Positions 9,273 through 18,189 of a stretch of 64,000 bases of DNA are shown here, one piece after another. The first letter of the stretch is position 1. Each line of letters begins with the position of its first letter. The notes beneath the pieces were generated by a model. It was not told where the DNA came from, searched no databases, and saw nothing but the letters and a program-made list of their open reading frames with translations. Source of the DNA: Pandoraea cepalis. GTDB taxonomy: Bacteria; Pseudomonadota; Gammaproteobacteria; Burkholderiales; Burkholderiaceae. The position numbers and the translations under genes are program-made. The DNA lies in the NCBI RefSeq assembly GCF_902459665.1, contig NZ_CABPSL010000008.1:1-64000 (forward strand). The letters run 5' to 3'.

Positions 9273-10928
9273 TCAGACGCGGTTCGGATCGAACTGCGCC
9301 TTGTTGCCCTTGCCGTAGACCTTGAGCGCGCCCTTCTCGCCCACGGCGTTCGGACGGATGAAGATCCAGTTCTGCCACGCCGACAGACGGCCGAAGATGC
9401 GGGTGTTCATCGTCTCCTTGCCGTTGAAGCGCAGGTTCGCTTCGAGGCCGGTGAGCGCGTCGGGCGACATGGCCGCGCGCTCCTCGATCGCGATGCGGAT
9501 TTCGTCCGGCCAGTCGAGATCGTCGACGGCGGCCGTGACCAGCCCGAGGCGTTCCGCCTCATCGGGGCGCACCTGGCGGCCAATCGTGGCGCGCACGGCG
9601 TCGAGTTCCGCCGCGTCTTCATAGAAGCGCCGTGCCAGACGCGATTGATCGGTGACCATCGGCAACAGGCCGAAGTTGACTTCGGTGAGCGTGATTGCCG
9701 GTTCGTCTTCCTCGCTGGCGGGCAGCGCCGCCATGTACGTGCGGTCGGCCGCGAAGGCGAATTCGGCCAGCGTGCCGGTGAAGCACGAATCCGGTTCGAT
9801 CAGCGCGAAGAGCGAGCGTGAGGACACGTCGATACGCGCAAACGTGCGGCGCAGCATGCCGATGGTCTCGCGCACCAACCAGTGATCCTGATGGGCCAGC
9901 AGCGATGCGTCAGCCGCCAGCACGTGTTTCGCCTCGCCCTCGGTGCGCAGCAGCCACGTGCCGATATCGAGTTCGTTCGTGCGCAGATTGAGAATGGCGT
10001 CGTCGAGTTCGCGCGCCATTTTCAGCGGCCACCAGTTCACGCCGGCGGCCTCGATACCGGCGATGTCGGCCGGCGGCGCGGACTTCGGCGCCTTCACGGT
10101 GAGGCTGGCGGTGCGGTTGGCGCGGTCGATTTCAACGTCGACGAATTCGTAGCGGATCGCGTCCGGCTCGTCGGTGCGCTCCAGGCGAGTGAGCGTCACA
10201 CCCTTGCCGCCCGGACGGTCGCTGCCTTGAGCGAGTTCCAGCGCACGCGCCGACACCGTTTGTGCGAATTGCGCGGGCTTGACGACTTCGTCGACCAGGC
10301 GCCATTGCTTGGCACGCTCGCCGCGAATCCCCTCGACGACAGTGCAGAAGATGTCGGCGCGGTCGTTGCGCACGTGACGCTTGTCGGTCAAGCGAGTCAG
10401 GCCGCCGGTGCCCGGCAGCACGCCCAGCAGCGGCACTTCCGGCAGCGAGACCGACGACGAACGGTCGTCGACCAGATAGATCTCGTCACAGGCCAGCGCC
10501 AGCTCGTAGCCGCCGCCCGCACACGCGCCGTTCACGGCGGCGAGGAACTTCAGACCGGAATGGCGGCTGGAGTCCTCCAGACCGTTGCGCGTTTCGTTGG
10601 TGAACTTGCAGAAGTTGACCTTCCACGCATGCGTGGACAGGCCGAGCATGAAGATATTCGCCCCGGAGCAGAACACGCGGTCCTTGGCGCTCGTGACGAC
10701 CACCGTCTTCACTTCCGGGTGCTCGAAGCGGATCCGCTGAACGGCATCGTGCAGTTCGATGTCCACACCGAGATCGTACGAATTGAGCTTGAGCTTGTAG
10801 CCTTCGCGAATGCCGCCGTCTTCCGAGATATCGATGGCGAGCGTCGCCACCGGGCCTTCGAAGCTCAGTTTCCAATGCTTGTACTGCGTGGGATCCGTAC
10901 GATAGTCGACGTGGGGTTTGCCGAACAT
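9273..10928 (-). CDS. boxC: 2,3-epoxybenzoyl-CoA dihydrolase BoxC
   Basis: 551 aa. A crotonase-fold enzyme that hydrolyses and opens the epoxidised ring to 3,4-dehydroadipyl-CoA semialdehyde and formate. The crotonase oxyanion motifs are 'FCSGANIFMLG' and 'NGACAGGGYELALACDEI'. It is about twice the length of simple enoyl-CoA hydratases, as BoxC is. The start at 10928 has GGAGG six bases upstream, which excludes the GTG 15 bases earlier. It is the first gene after the boxR-boxC promoter. Confidence 0.96.
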   Translation of the reverse strand: MFGKPHVDYRTDPTQYKHWKLSFEGPVATLAIDISEDGGIREGYKLKLNSYDLGVDIELHDAVQRIRFEHPEVKTVVVTSAKDRVFCSGANIFMLGLSTHAWKVNFCKFTNETRNGLEDSSRHSGLKFLAAVNGACAGGGYELALACDEIYLVDDRSSSVSLPEVPLLGVLPGTGGLTRLTDKRHVRNDRADIFCTVVEGIRGERAKQWRLVDEVVKPAQFAQTVSARALELAQGSDRPGGKGVTLTRLERTDEPDAIRYEFVDVEIDRANRTASLTVKAPKSAPPADIAGIEAAGVNWWPLKMARELDDAILNLRTNELDIGTWLLRTEGEAKHVLAADASLLAHQDHWLVRETIGMLRRTFARIDVSSRSLFALIEPDSCFTGTLAEFAFAADRTYMAALPASEEDEPAITLTEVNFGLLPMVTDQSRLARRFYEDAAELDAVRATIGRQVRPDEAERLGLVTAAVDDLDWPDEIRIAIEERAAMSPDALTGLEANLRFNGKETMNTRIFGRLSAWQNWIFIRPNAVGEKGALKVYGKGNKAQFDPNRV

Positions 10929-10963
10929 GATTGCCTCCAACACGAATAATGATCTTGTTGGAT

Positions 10964-10995
10964 TGCAATATAGTGCAGCACAACTACACCGTCAA
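10964..10995 (-). promoter_or_regulatory. box operon promoter with overlapping BoxR-type operator
   Basis: On the minus strand TTGACG (10995-10990), a 17-bp spacer and TATATT (10972-10967) make a near-consensus sigma-70 promoter reading into boxC. TGCA at 10974-10977 and 10964-10967, six bases apart, bracket the -10 hexamer. From memory of the Azoarcus CIB system, BoxR binds TGCA repeats with 6-nt spacing, so binding here should block RNA polymerase until benzoyl-CoA releases it. The match to the operator rule is known-family inference; the sequence itself is seen. Confidence 0.8.
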
Positions 10996-11040
10996 CTAAT
11001 TTTCCAAATAAAAATGAATTATTTTGCATTCCCATGAGGG

Positions 11041-11955
11041 TCAATCTGACGACAATTGCACGGCGAGGCGGCCGCGCAGTTGCAGATAGGCGTCGGCCAG
11101 CACCCGCCCGCCGGTGTCGAAGCTCATATCCGCCTTGGCATAGAAGTCTTGGCGGCCGGCCAGAATACGTTTGAGGTCGTCCATCGCTTCCGCGTTGCCC
11201 GACATTGGACGCAGATCGCCCTGCGCCACCACCCGCTTCATATGCTCTTCGGGCGACGCCTGCAGCCATACCGTATAGCAGTGGGTGAGCAGGAAGTTGA
11301 AGGTCGCCGCGTCGCTCACGATACCGCCCGGCGAGGCGATCACGGCACGCGGATGCTCGGCCACGACCGCTTCGAGTGCGCGCAATTCATAGCGTCGATA
11401 GGCGCTCGCGCCATAAAGCGAGTAGATTTCCGACGGCGGGCACCCCGCCAGTTGTTCGATCACGCGATTGAGTTCGACGAACGGGACGTGCATGTCGTCG
11501 GCAAGCATGCGGCCCAGCGTCGACTTGCCCGCGCCCCGCAACCCGATCAACGCGATGCGGCCACGCCGATCCGGGTCGCGCTCGCTCCCGGCAAACAGCT
11601 CGCTGAGCGCCTGACGCGCACGCGTGAGCGCCTCACCGTCGCGCCCGTGCAGAATTTCCCGAATGAGCAACCATTCCGCTGACGACGTCGTCTCGTCGCC
11701 CACGATTTCGGCCAATGTGCAATTTAGTGCCTGTGCAAGCTGACGCAGGAACAGCACGGACGCGTTACCGACACCCGACTCCAGATTGGCCACGTGACGC
11801 TCGGAAACACCGGCGTCCAGCGCAAGCGCCTTGCGCGTCAAGCCACGCCGGGCGCGCAGCGTGCGCACCCGCTCGCCCAGCGCGACCAGAAACGGGTCTT
11901 TCTCACCGGCGCCTCGCGCCGTCGGCACCCCATCGGCTTGCGCACTCTTATTCAT
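11041..11955 (-). CDS. boxR: Benzoyl-CoA-responsive regulator BoxR
   Basis: 304 aa. An XRE-type helix-turn-helix at about residues 25-80 ('RKALALDAGVSERHVANLE') is fused to a shikimate-kinase-like domain with the P-loop GLRGAGKST at 138-146, the hallmark architecture of BoxR/BzdR. The kinase-like domain binds benzoyl-CoA and relieves repression of the box genes. The ATG at 11955 has GAGG 10 bases upstream. It lies 112 bp upstream of boxC on the same strand and is divergent from the DUF4863-boxD-ligase genes. Confidence 0.95.
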   Translation of the reverse strand: MNKSAQADGVPTARGAGEKDPFLVALGERVRTLRARRGLTRKALALDAGVSERHVANLESGVGNASVLFLRQLAQALNCTLAEIVGDETTSSAEWLLIREILHGRDGEALTRARQALSELFAGSERDPDRRGRIALIGLRGAGKSTLGRMLADDMHVPFVELNRVIEQLAGCPPSEIYSLYGASAYRRYELRALEAVVAEHPRAVIASPGGIVSDAATFNFLLTHCYTVWLQASPEEHMKRVVAQGDLRPMSGNAEAMDDLKRILAGRQDFYAKADMSFDTGGRVLADAYLQLRGRLAVQLSSD

Positions 11956-11995
11956 CAGACAAGATCCTCAATGCAGGTAACATGTAATATATTGC

Positions 11996-12024
11996 TTGAC
12001 AGCCAAAATTGCATGCTCTAATTT
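11996..12024 (+). promoter_or_regulatory. Candidate promoter for the DUF4863-boxD-ligase genes
   Basis: TTGACA at 11996-12001, a 17-bp spacer and TAATTT at 12019-12024 face the plus-strand catabolic genes. A TGCA lies in the spacer (12010-12013) and another upstream (11972-11975), so BoxR could act here as well as at boxC. The -10 match is moderate. Confidence 0.55.
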
Positions 12025-12115
12025 TCACCATGCGCCGATAAAAAAGCAAACGCGGACCGGACATCCCGAGTCCCGCCATTGATCGGCGTCATATCGACGT
12101 CCACAGGAGACATGG

Positions 12116-12586
12116 ATGGATGTGCCTCAATTTCAGGCGTTGATCGCCGACCTGACGCGGCAACTCGATGGCCGCGCCCTCGACGCCTCTCTCGCCGATT
12201 GGCTCAACGCGCATTACGGCGCCGGCTCCGCCGGTTACGAAGCACTTGCCGACGCCTGTCGCACCGGCGTTGCCGACGGCTGGCTGTGCAACCGCGAAGG
12301 CGGTGGCATTCGCTACGGACGCGTCATCAAACCCACGCCCGACACGCACGGATTTTCCGTCGACGTGGTGGACATGGCCGATCTGGCCGGACCGCACCAT
12401 GGGCATCCGAATGGCGAAATCGATCTGATCATGCCGCTCACACCGGGCGCAACGTTCGACGGACATCCGGCGGGCTGGTGCGTCTACGGTCCCGGCACAG
12501 CGCATCGACCGACAGTCGCCCACGGACGCGCCCTCGTGCTGTATCTGTTGCCAGACGGCGCCATAGAATTCACGCGCAGTGCCTGA
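12116..12586 (+). CDS. DUF4863 cupin-like protein of the box cluster
   Basis: 156 aa. AGGAG stands 6 bases before the ATG at 12116. 'LAGPHHGHPNGEIDLIMPL' gives His/Glu residues in a cupin-like metal-site arrangement, with later 'AGWCVYGPGTAHRPTV' supplying another His. The family (DUF4863) also includes the 4-hydroxylaminobenzoate lyase PnbB, as far as I recall. It is often found beside box genes and is the first gene of this operon, 35 bp before boxD. It may repair or detoxify a pathway intermediate or handle a substituted benzoate; this is inference. Confidence 0.8.
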   Translation: MDVPQFQALIADLTRQLDGRALDASLADWLNAHYGAGSAGYEALADACRTGVADGWLCNREGGGIRYGRVIKPTPDTHGFSVDVVDMADLAGPHHGHPNGEIDLIMPLTPGATFDGHPAGWCVYGPGTAHRPTVAHGRALVLYLLPDGAIEFTRSA

Positions 12587-12621
12587 TCCGGCGCCTGCCC
12601 CCTTCCTGATTCCCCCGGTTC

Positions 12622-14208
12622 ATGCTCATGCACTCCCCTGCCTTGCTGGAAAACTACGTCGCCGGCCATTGGGTGGCCGGTAGTGGCGCGCCCACCGCGC
12701 TCACCGATCCCGTGACAGGCGAGACACTCGCCTTCGTATCGAGCGCCGGTCTGGATCTCGACGCCGCGTTCGCCTTCGCGCGAGACGTCGCCGGCCCGGC
12801 GCTGCGCGCCTTGTCGTATGGCGAACGCGCGCAGCGCCTCGCGCAGATCGTCGCCACCTTGCAAGCGAGCCGCGACGACTACTACGCGATCGCCACAGCC
12901 AATTCAGGAACGGTCGCCACCGACTCCGCCGTCGACATCGATGGCGCTATCTACACCCTGTCGACGTATGCCAAGCTCGGCGCAACGCTGGGCGACGCGC
13001 ACACGCTGCTCGACGGCGCGGCGGTGCCGTTGGCCAAGGATGCGTCGTTCGCCGTGCGTCACGTGTTCCGTCCGACACCGGGGGTGGCGCTGTTCATCAA
13101 CGCGTTCAACTTCCCCGCGTGGGGACTTTGGGAGAAGGCCGCTGGCGCGTTGCTCGCGGGCGTGCCGGTCATCGTCAAACCGGCGACCTCGACCGCCTGG
13201 CTCACGCAGCGCATGGTGGCCGATGTGGTCGCCGCCGGTCTGCTGCCGCGGGGCAGCCTGTCGGTGATCTGCGGCAGCGCCGCCGGTCTGCTCGACCGGA
13301 TCGGCCCGTTCGACGTGGTCTCCTTCACCGGCTCGGCCGACACCGCCGCCACGCTGCGCGCGCATCCGGCGTTTACCGAACGCTCGGCGCGCATCAACGT
13401 GGAGGCCGATAGCCTGAACAGCGCCGTGCTGCTGCCCGACGCGGCGCCCGGCACCGCCGCGTTCGACCAGTTCGTGCGCGAGGTGGCGCGCGAGATGACC
13501 GTCAAGGCCGGCCAGAAATGCACGGCCATTCGGCGCGCGATGGTTCCCGTCGCGCACTTCGATGCCGTGGCCGCCGCCATTGCCGAGCGTCTGGCCAAGA
13601 CGGTCGTCGGCAATCCGCGCAACGAGGCCGTCAAGATGGGCTCGCTCGTGACTCTGGCGCAGAAACGCGCCGTGCTTGAGGGCATCGCCCATTTGCAGGC
13701 GGAAGCCGAAACCCTGTACGACGGCAATCGCGAGACCGCCTTCGTCGACGCCGGTGCCGACAGCGCATGCGTGGCCCCCGTGCTGCTCGGCCTGCGCGAT
13801 GGCGCGCGCGGACAGCGCGTGCACGACACCGAAGTCTTCGGCCCGGTCGCCACGCTCGTCGGCTATCGCGATCTCGACGAAGCGCTCGCGCTGACCAAGC
13901 GTGGGCAGGGCTCCCTCGTCGTCTCGCTGTTCAGCAACGACGCCGTGGCGATGCGTGCCCCGGTCCTCGCGCTGGCCGACGCGCATGGCCGTGTGCACGC
14001 GGTCGACCCATCGGTCGTGAAGACACAGACGGGCCACGGCAACGTCATGCCGCAATCGCTGCATGGCGGCCCAGGCCGCGCCGGCGGCGGCGAGGAACTG
14101 GGCGGTTTGCGCGCGTTGCGCTTCTATCACGTGCGCTCGGCCGTTCAGGGGCCCGCCGCGCTGATCGAAGCGATCACGCAGGATGCTGTCGAACTCCCGA
14201 AGGCGTAA
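12622..14208 (+). CDS. boxD: 3,4-dehydroadipyl-CoA semialdehyde dehydrogenase
   Basis: 528 aa. It oxidises the ring-cleavage aldehyde produced by BoxC to 3,4-dehydroadipyl-CoA with NADP. It is an aldehyde dehydrogenase fold with 'FINAFNFPAWGLWEKAAGAL', the Rossmann 'FTGSADTAATL', a catalytic Glu in 'INVEADSLNSAV' and the nucleophile Cys in 'VKAGQKCTAIRR'. It is closest in design to the ALDH half of PaaZ without the hydratase part. No clear Shine-Dalgarno precedes 12622; an in-frame ATG at 12628 is an alternative. It is also called boxZ in some genomes. Confidence 0.93.
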   Translation: MLMHSPALLENYVAGHWVAGSGAPTALTDPVTGETLAFVSSAGLDLDAAFAFARDVAGPALRALSYGERAQRLAQIVATLQASRDDYYAIATANSGTVATDSAVDIDGAIYTLSTYAKLGATLGDAHTLLDGAAVPLAKDASFAVRHVFRPTPGVALFINAFNFPAWGLWEKAAGALLAGVPVIVKPATSTAWLTQRMVADVVAAGLLPRGSLSVICGSAAGLLDRIGPFDVVSFTGSADTAATLRAHPAFTERSARINVEADSLNSAVLLPDAAPGTAAFDQFVREVAREMTVKAGQKCTAIRRAMVPVAHFDAVAAAIAERLAKTVVGNPRNEAVKMGSLVTLAQKRAVLEGIAHLQAEAETLYDGNRETAFVDAGADSACVAPVLLGLRDGARGQRVHDTEVFGPVATLVGYRDLDEALALTKRGQGSLVVSLFSNDAVAMRAPVLALADAHGRVHAVDPSVVKTQTGHGNVMPQSLHGGPGRAGGGEELGGLRALRFYHVRSAVQGPAALIEAITQDAVELPKA

Positions 14209-14344
14209 TCTGTTCTTCAGCGGCCGTCGCAAACCGTCGCAGTCAAGGTGATTCATTCAGGCGCCGCCAGAGCGCCGACAAGTCCTCACGCCGCGCGTGC
14301 ACGCCTCCAACGAGTGCGCCGTGCGGTGATCCACCGGAGACACC

Positions 14345-15916
14345 ATGGAAGCCGTACTTACCCCACCGCCGGCGAACTTCAACTTCGCCGCGCATCTGGA
14401 GGCGCTCAACCGCGCTCGCGCTGCCAAGACTGCTTATCTCGACGACACGCGCGCGCTCACCTATGGCGAGCTGGCCGAGCAAAGCCGACGTTTCGCGACC
14501 GGACTCACACGGGCGGGCATTCACCGTGAAGAGCGCATTCTGCTCATCATGCTCGACACCATCGACCTGCCGGTCGCCTTTCTCGGCGCCCTGTACGCCG
14601 GTGTGGTGCCCGTCGTCGTCAACACCTTGCTCACGGCCGACGATTACGCCTACATGATCTCGCACAGCAAGGCGCAGCTCGTGATTGCGTCCGGCGCGCT
14701 CCTGCCGACCGTGCAGGCCGCGCTCGACAAGGTGGCCGAGGGCGCCGCGCCGCCGCCGTGCATCGTCTCGCAACCGATCGCGACCGAGGCGGGCAACGCA
14801 CGCGCCCTGCCGACCTTCGACGCCCTGGTCGACGGCCCCCCGAGCGCACTGCCCGCCGACACCGACGGCGACGACATCGCCTTCTGGCTATATTCGTCGG
14901 GTTCGACCGGCAAGCCCAAGGGCACCGTGCACACGCACGCCAACCTGTACTGGACGGCCGAAACCTATGGCCGCCACGTGCTCGGCATTCGCGAAGATGA
15001 CATCGCCTTCTCCGCGGCGAAGCTCTTCTTCGCTTACGGGTTGGGCAATGCGCTGACGTTCCCACTCTCGGTCGGCGCGAGCGTCGTGCTGATGGCCGAG
15101 CGACCGACCGCGCAAGCCGTGGCACAACGGCTTCGCGAGCATCGCCCGACGATTTTCTACGGCGTGCCGACGCTCTACGCCAACCTTCTCGCCTCGCCGC
15201 ACCTGCCGGCCCGTGAAGACGTGGCGCTGCGGCTGTGCACGTCGGCGGGCGAGGCGTTGCCGCGCGAAATCGGCGAACGGTTCACGGCGCATTTCGGGGC
15301 GGAGATTCTCGACGGCATCGGCTCGACCGAAATGTTGCACATCTTCCTGTCCAATCGTGCCGGCCAGGTCGCCTACGGGACGACGGGCGAACCGGTGCCG
15401 GGCTACGCCGTGGCATTGCGCGACGAAGACGGTCATCCCGTGCCCGACGGCGAGATCGGCGATCTGTACATCAAGGGCCCGAGCGCAGCGCTCATGTATT
15501 GGTGCAATCGCGACAAGACGCGCGCGACGTTCCTCGGCGACTGGCTCAAGAGCGGCGACAAGTACCAGCGTCTGCCCAATGGGTATTACGTCTATGCCGG
15601 GCGCAGTGACGATATGCTCAAGGTCAGCGGCCAGTACGTCTCGCCCATCGAAGTCGAGATGGTGCTCATGCAGCATGACGCAGTGCTCGAGGCAGGCGTC
15701 GTGGGACGCGACGACGGCGGCCTGACCAAGACACAGGCCTTCGTCGTGCTCAAGCCCGGCATCGCAGCCACCGACGAGATGGCCACCGAGTTGAAGGCCT
15801 TCGTCAAGGCGCGCCTCGCCCCGCACAAATACCCGCGTGAGTTGGTGTTCGTCGACGATCTGCCGAAGACGGCGACGGGCAAGGTGCAGCGCTTCAAGCT
15901 GCGCGAGTTGCTTTAG
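14345..15916 (+). CDS. bclA: Benzoate-CoA ligase
   Basis: 523 aa. It activates benzoate with ATP and CoA to benzoyl-CoA, the entry step of the box pathway. The adenylate-forming motifs are 'YSSGSTGKPKGTVHTH', 'SAGEALP', 'DGIGSTEMLHIF' and the C-terminal 'KTATGKVQRFKLREL' with the catalytic lysine. GGAG precedes the ATG at 14345. It follows boxD by 136 bp and precedes the alpha/beta hydrolase by 14 bp, probably in one transcript. Confidence 0.95.
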   Translation: MEAVLTPPPANFNFAAHLEALNRARAAKTAYLDDTRALTYGELAEQSRRFATGLTRAGIHREERILLIMLDTIDLPVAFLGALYAGVVPVVVNTLLTADDYAYMISHSKAQLVIASGALLPTVQAALDKVAEGAAPPPCIVSQPIATEAGNARALPTFDALVDGPPSALPADTDGDDIAFWLYSSGSTGKPKGTVHTHANLYWTAETYGRHVLGIREDDIAFSAAKLFFAYGLGNALTFPLSVGASVVLMAERPTAQAVAQRLREHRPTIFYGVPTLYANLLASPHLPAREDVALRLCTSAGEALPREIGERFTAHFGAEILDGIGSTEMLHIFLSNRAGQVAYGTTGEPVPGYAVALRDEDGHPVPDGEIGDLYIKGPSAALMYWCNRDKTRATFLGDWLKSGDKYQRLPNGYYVYAGRSDDMLKVSGQYVSPIEVEMVLMQHDAVLEAGVVGRDDGGLTKTQAFVVLKPGIAATDEMATELKAFVKARLAPHKYPRELVFVDDLPKTATGKVQRFKLRELL

Positions 15917-15930
15917 GAGACGACAAGACG

Positions 15931-16761
15931 ATGTCGGACGTACAGTTCGCCCGGATCGAGACGGCCTCGCACGGCCCGCTCTCGCTGGAATACCGATGGA
16001 TCAACCGTGAGCTTGCCGACGCCCCGCTGCTGGTCTTCCTGCACGAGGGGCTGGGCTCTGTTGCGATGTGGAAAGACTGGCCGCAGCAGTTGTGCGACGC
16101 GGGCGGCTTTCGCGGGCTCGTCTATTCGCGCAACGGCTATGGCCGCTCCACCCCGCGTGAGCCCGGCGAGAAATGGCCGGTCGACTTCATGCACCGTCAG
16201 GCGCGGGAAGTGTTGCCCGCCTTTCTCGATGCGGTGGGCGTCGGCCCCGAGCAGGCCGGGCACGTGTGGCTTGTCGGCCATAGCGACGGCGGCTCGATCG
16301 CGCTGCTGTTCAGCGCGGCATTCCCCGAGCGGCTCGCCGGTGCGGTCGTGCTCGCCCCCCATCTGTTCGTCGAGGATCTGTCGGTGCAGAGCATCGCGAA
16401 GACGAAGGCGGTGTACGAGACGACCGACCTGCGCGCGAAGCTTGGTCGCTATCACGACGACGTCGATTCGGCGTTTTGGGGTTGGAACGATATCTGGCTG
16501 GACCCGGCGTTTCGCGAGTGGAATCTGGTCGGCGCGGTGGCGAGTATCTCGAAGCCGCTGCTCGCGATCCAGGGCGAGGACGACGAGTACGGCACGATGG
16601 CGCAGATGGACAGCATTGCCGCGCATGTGCCGCACGCGAGCGTCGTGAAGCTGCCGGCGTGCGGACACTCACCGCACCGCGACGCGCCCCAGCCACTGGC
16701 CGAGGCCATCATCGCGTTCATTGGCCGCCATCACGCGGCGGCAAACCGTCAGGCGGCATGA
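15931..16761 (+). CDS. Alpha/beta hydrolase of the benzoate cluster
   Basis: 276 aa. The oxyanion-hole motif HEGLGS is at 38-43 and the nucleophile elbow GHSDG at 116-120 (Ser118); 'LAIQGEDDEYGT' supplies the Asp and 'CGHSPHRD' the His of the triad. There is no signal peptide. It starts 14 bp after the ligase stop, with AGGAGACGACAAG upstream. Likely a thioesterase, lactonase or ester hydrolase that recycles or feeds benzoyl compounds. Its substrate cannot be told from sequence. Confidence 0.85.
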   Translation: MSDVQFARIETASHGPLSLEYRWINRELADAPLLVFLHEGLGSVAMWKDWPQQLCDAGGFRGLVYSRNGYGRSTPREPGEKWPVDFMHRQAREVLPAFLDAVGVGPEQAGHVWLVGHSDGGSIALLFSAAFPERLAGAVVLAPHLFVEDLSVQSIAKTKAVYETTDLRAKLGRYHDDVDSAFWGWNDIWLDPAFREWNLVGAVASISKPLLAIQGEDDEYGTMAQMDSIAAHVPHASVVKLPACGHSPHRDAPQPLAEAIIAFIGRHHAAANRQAA

Positions 16762-16770
16762 CGTGGCGGG

Positions 16771-16797
16771 CGCGCGCCCACCGAGGGAGGGCGCGCG
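16771..16797. terminator. Stem-loop between converging genes
   Basis: CGCGCGCCC and GGGCGCGCG form a perfect 9-bp stem with a 9-nt loop, between the stop of the hydrolase and the stop of selD. There is no U-run, so it is a weak intrinsic terminator candidate. Confidence 0.5.
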
Positions 16798-16815
16798 TTG
16801 CGACGATGCCCGTCG

Positions 16816-17895
16816 TCAGATCACTCGCACGCCGGGCGTGCCCGGACGCATGGCGCCAATGATGCCGGCTTCGTGGAAGCCGTCGGCGCGGAAGACCGCG
16901 AGCACATCGTCGACCGCGCCGGGCGCGCACGACACCAGCAAGCCGCCCGCCGTCTGCGGATCGCACAACAGATCGCGATCACGCGTCGTCAGCCGCTCCC
17001 CCAGCTCGACCGACGCCCCGTAGGACGCCCAATTCCGGCCAGACGCGCCAGTAATACATCCCTGGTCGGCCAGTTCGCGCACGCCGTCGAACAACGGCAC
17101 GTCGGACATGCGCAGATACGCCGCCAGATTCGCGCCGCGGCACATTTCGAGCGTGTGACCGAGCAAACCGAAACCCGTCACATCCGTGAGCGCATGCACG
17201 CCGGGCAATGCCGCGAGCGCCGGGCCGACACGGTTCAGGCGCGTCGTGGCGTCGATCATGCGGCGATAGCCCGCCGCATCCAGTTGGTTCTTCTTGAGCG
17301 CCGCCGACATCACGCCCACGCCCAGCGGCTTGCCGAGCACGAGTACGTCGCCCGCCTGTGCATCGGCGTTGCGCTTGAGCCGCTTCGGATGCACCACCCC
17401 GAGCGCGGCGAGACCGTAGATCGGCTCGACCGAATCGATGCTGTGCCCGCCGGCAATCGGAATACCCGCCTCGGTGCAGACCGATTCGCCGCCGCGCAGA
17501 ATCTCGCGAATCGTCTCGCGTGGCAACACGTTGATCGGCATGCCGACGATGGCCAGCGCAAAAATCGGCTTGCCGCCCATCGCATAGATGTCGGACAGGG
17601 CGTTGGTCGCAGCGATGCGGCCGAAGTCGAACGGGTCGTCGACAATCGGCATGAAGAAGTCCGTCGTCGCGATGATGGCCTGCTCGTCGTTGAGCTGGTA
17701 GACCGCGGCGTCGTCGGAGGTTTCCGTGCCCACGAGCAGCGCGGCGGGTGCCGGCAGCGGCGTGTCGTTGCGGGCGAGCAGTTCGGAGAGCACGCCCGGT
17801 GCGATCTTGCAGCCGCAGCCGCCGCCGTGCGAGAGCGAAGTGAGACGCGGAGCGGCCGGTGTGGCGCCCGCTTGGGTTGCATCGATTGCGGTCAT
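16816..17895 (-). CDS. selD: Selenide, water dikinase
   Basis: 359 aa. It makes selenophosphate from selenide and ATP for selenocysteine and 2-selenouridine synthesis. 'GGGCGCK' holds the catalytic Cys27 and Lys30; it is a cysteine form, not a UGA-coded one. 'ATTDFFMPIVDDPFDFGRIA' and 'DVTGFGLLGH' are typical AIRS-fold motifs. No good Shine-Dalgarno precedes the ATG at 17895. No selA, selB, selU or selenocysteine tRNA is in the window, so the partner use of selenophosphate must be elsewhere. Confidence 0.96.
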   Translation of the reverse strand: MTAIDATQAGATPAAPRLTSLSHGGGCGCKIAPGVLSELLARNDTPLPAPAALLVGTETSDDAAVYQLNDEQAIIATTDFFMPIVDDPFDFGRIAATNALSDIYAMGGKPIFALAIVGMPINVLPRETIREILRGGESVCTEAGIPIAGGHSIDSVEPIYGLAALGVVHPKRLKRNADAQAGDVLVLGKPLGVGVMSAALKKNQLDAAGYRRMIDATTRLNRVGPALAALPGVHALTDVTGFGLLGHTLEMCRGANLAAYLRMSDVPLFDGVRELADQGCITGASGRNWASYGASVELGERLTTRDRDLLCDPQTAGGLLVSCAPGAVDDVLAVFRADGFHEAGIIGAMRPGTPGVRVI

Positions 17896-18189
17896 GGTCG
17901 TTGGTGTGCGTTGCGAATGGCCGGGAACCCGTCACAAGGCGTGCGGCAGCCTCGATCGGCGCGTCGCCGGCGAGAAATTCGCACTCGCTGCGCCCGGAAT
18001 GACGACAGTTTGCCAAAAGTCGACGTATTATGAAGCAGCTTTTGCACGTCGATTTGTCTCGAAATGGCGGTCGACGGCATGAAGCGACCGATTCACCGCG
18101 TCCCGCCATCGGGGGGACGCCATTGCTGCCGCATCGCAACACCCTAACCACTACGCGCCGTGAGCGCTGACGCCTAAGGGGACCCCACC

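Noticed and set aside
16816-17895. selD as a selenocysteine-coding gene
   Set aside because: The catalytic codon reads Cys; no in-frame UGA is needed for a full-length protein.
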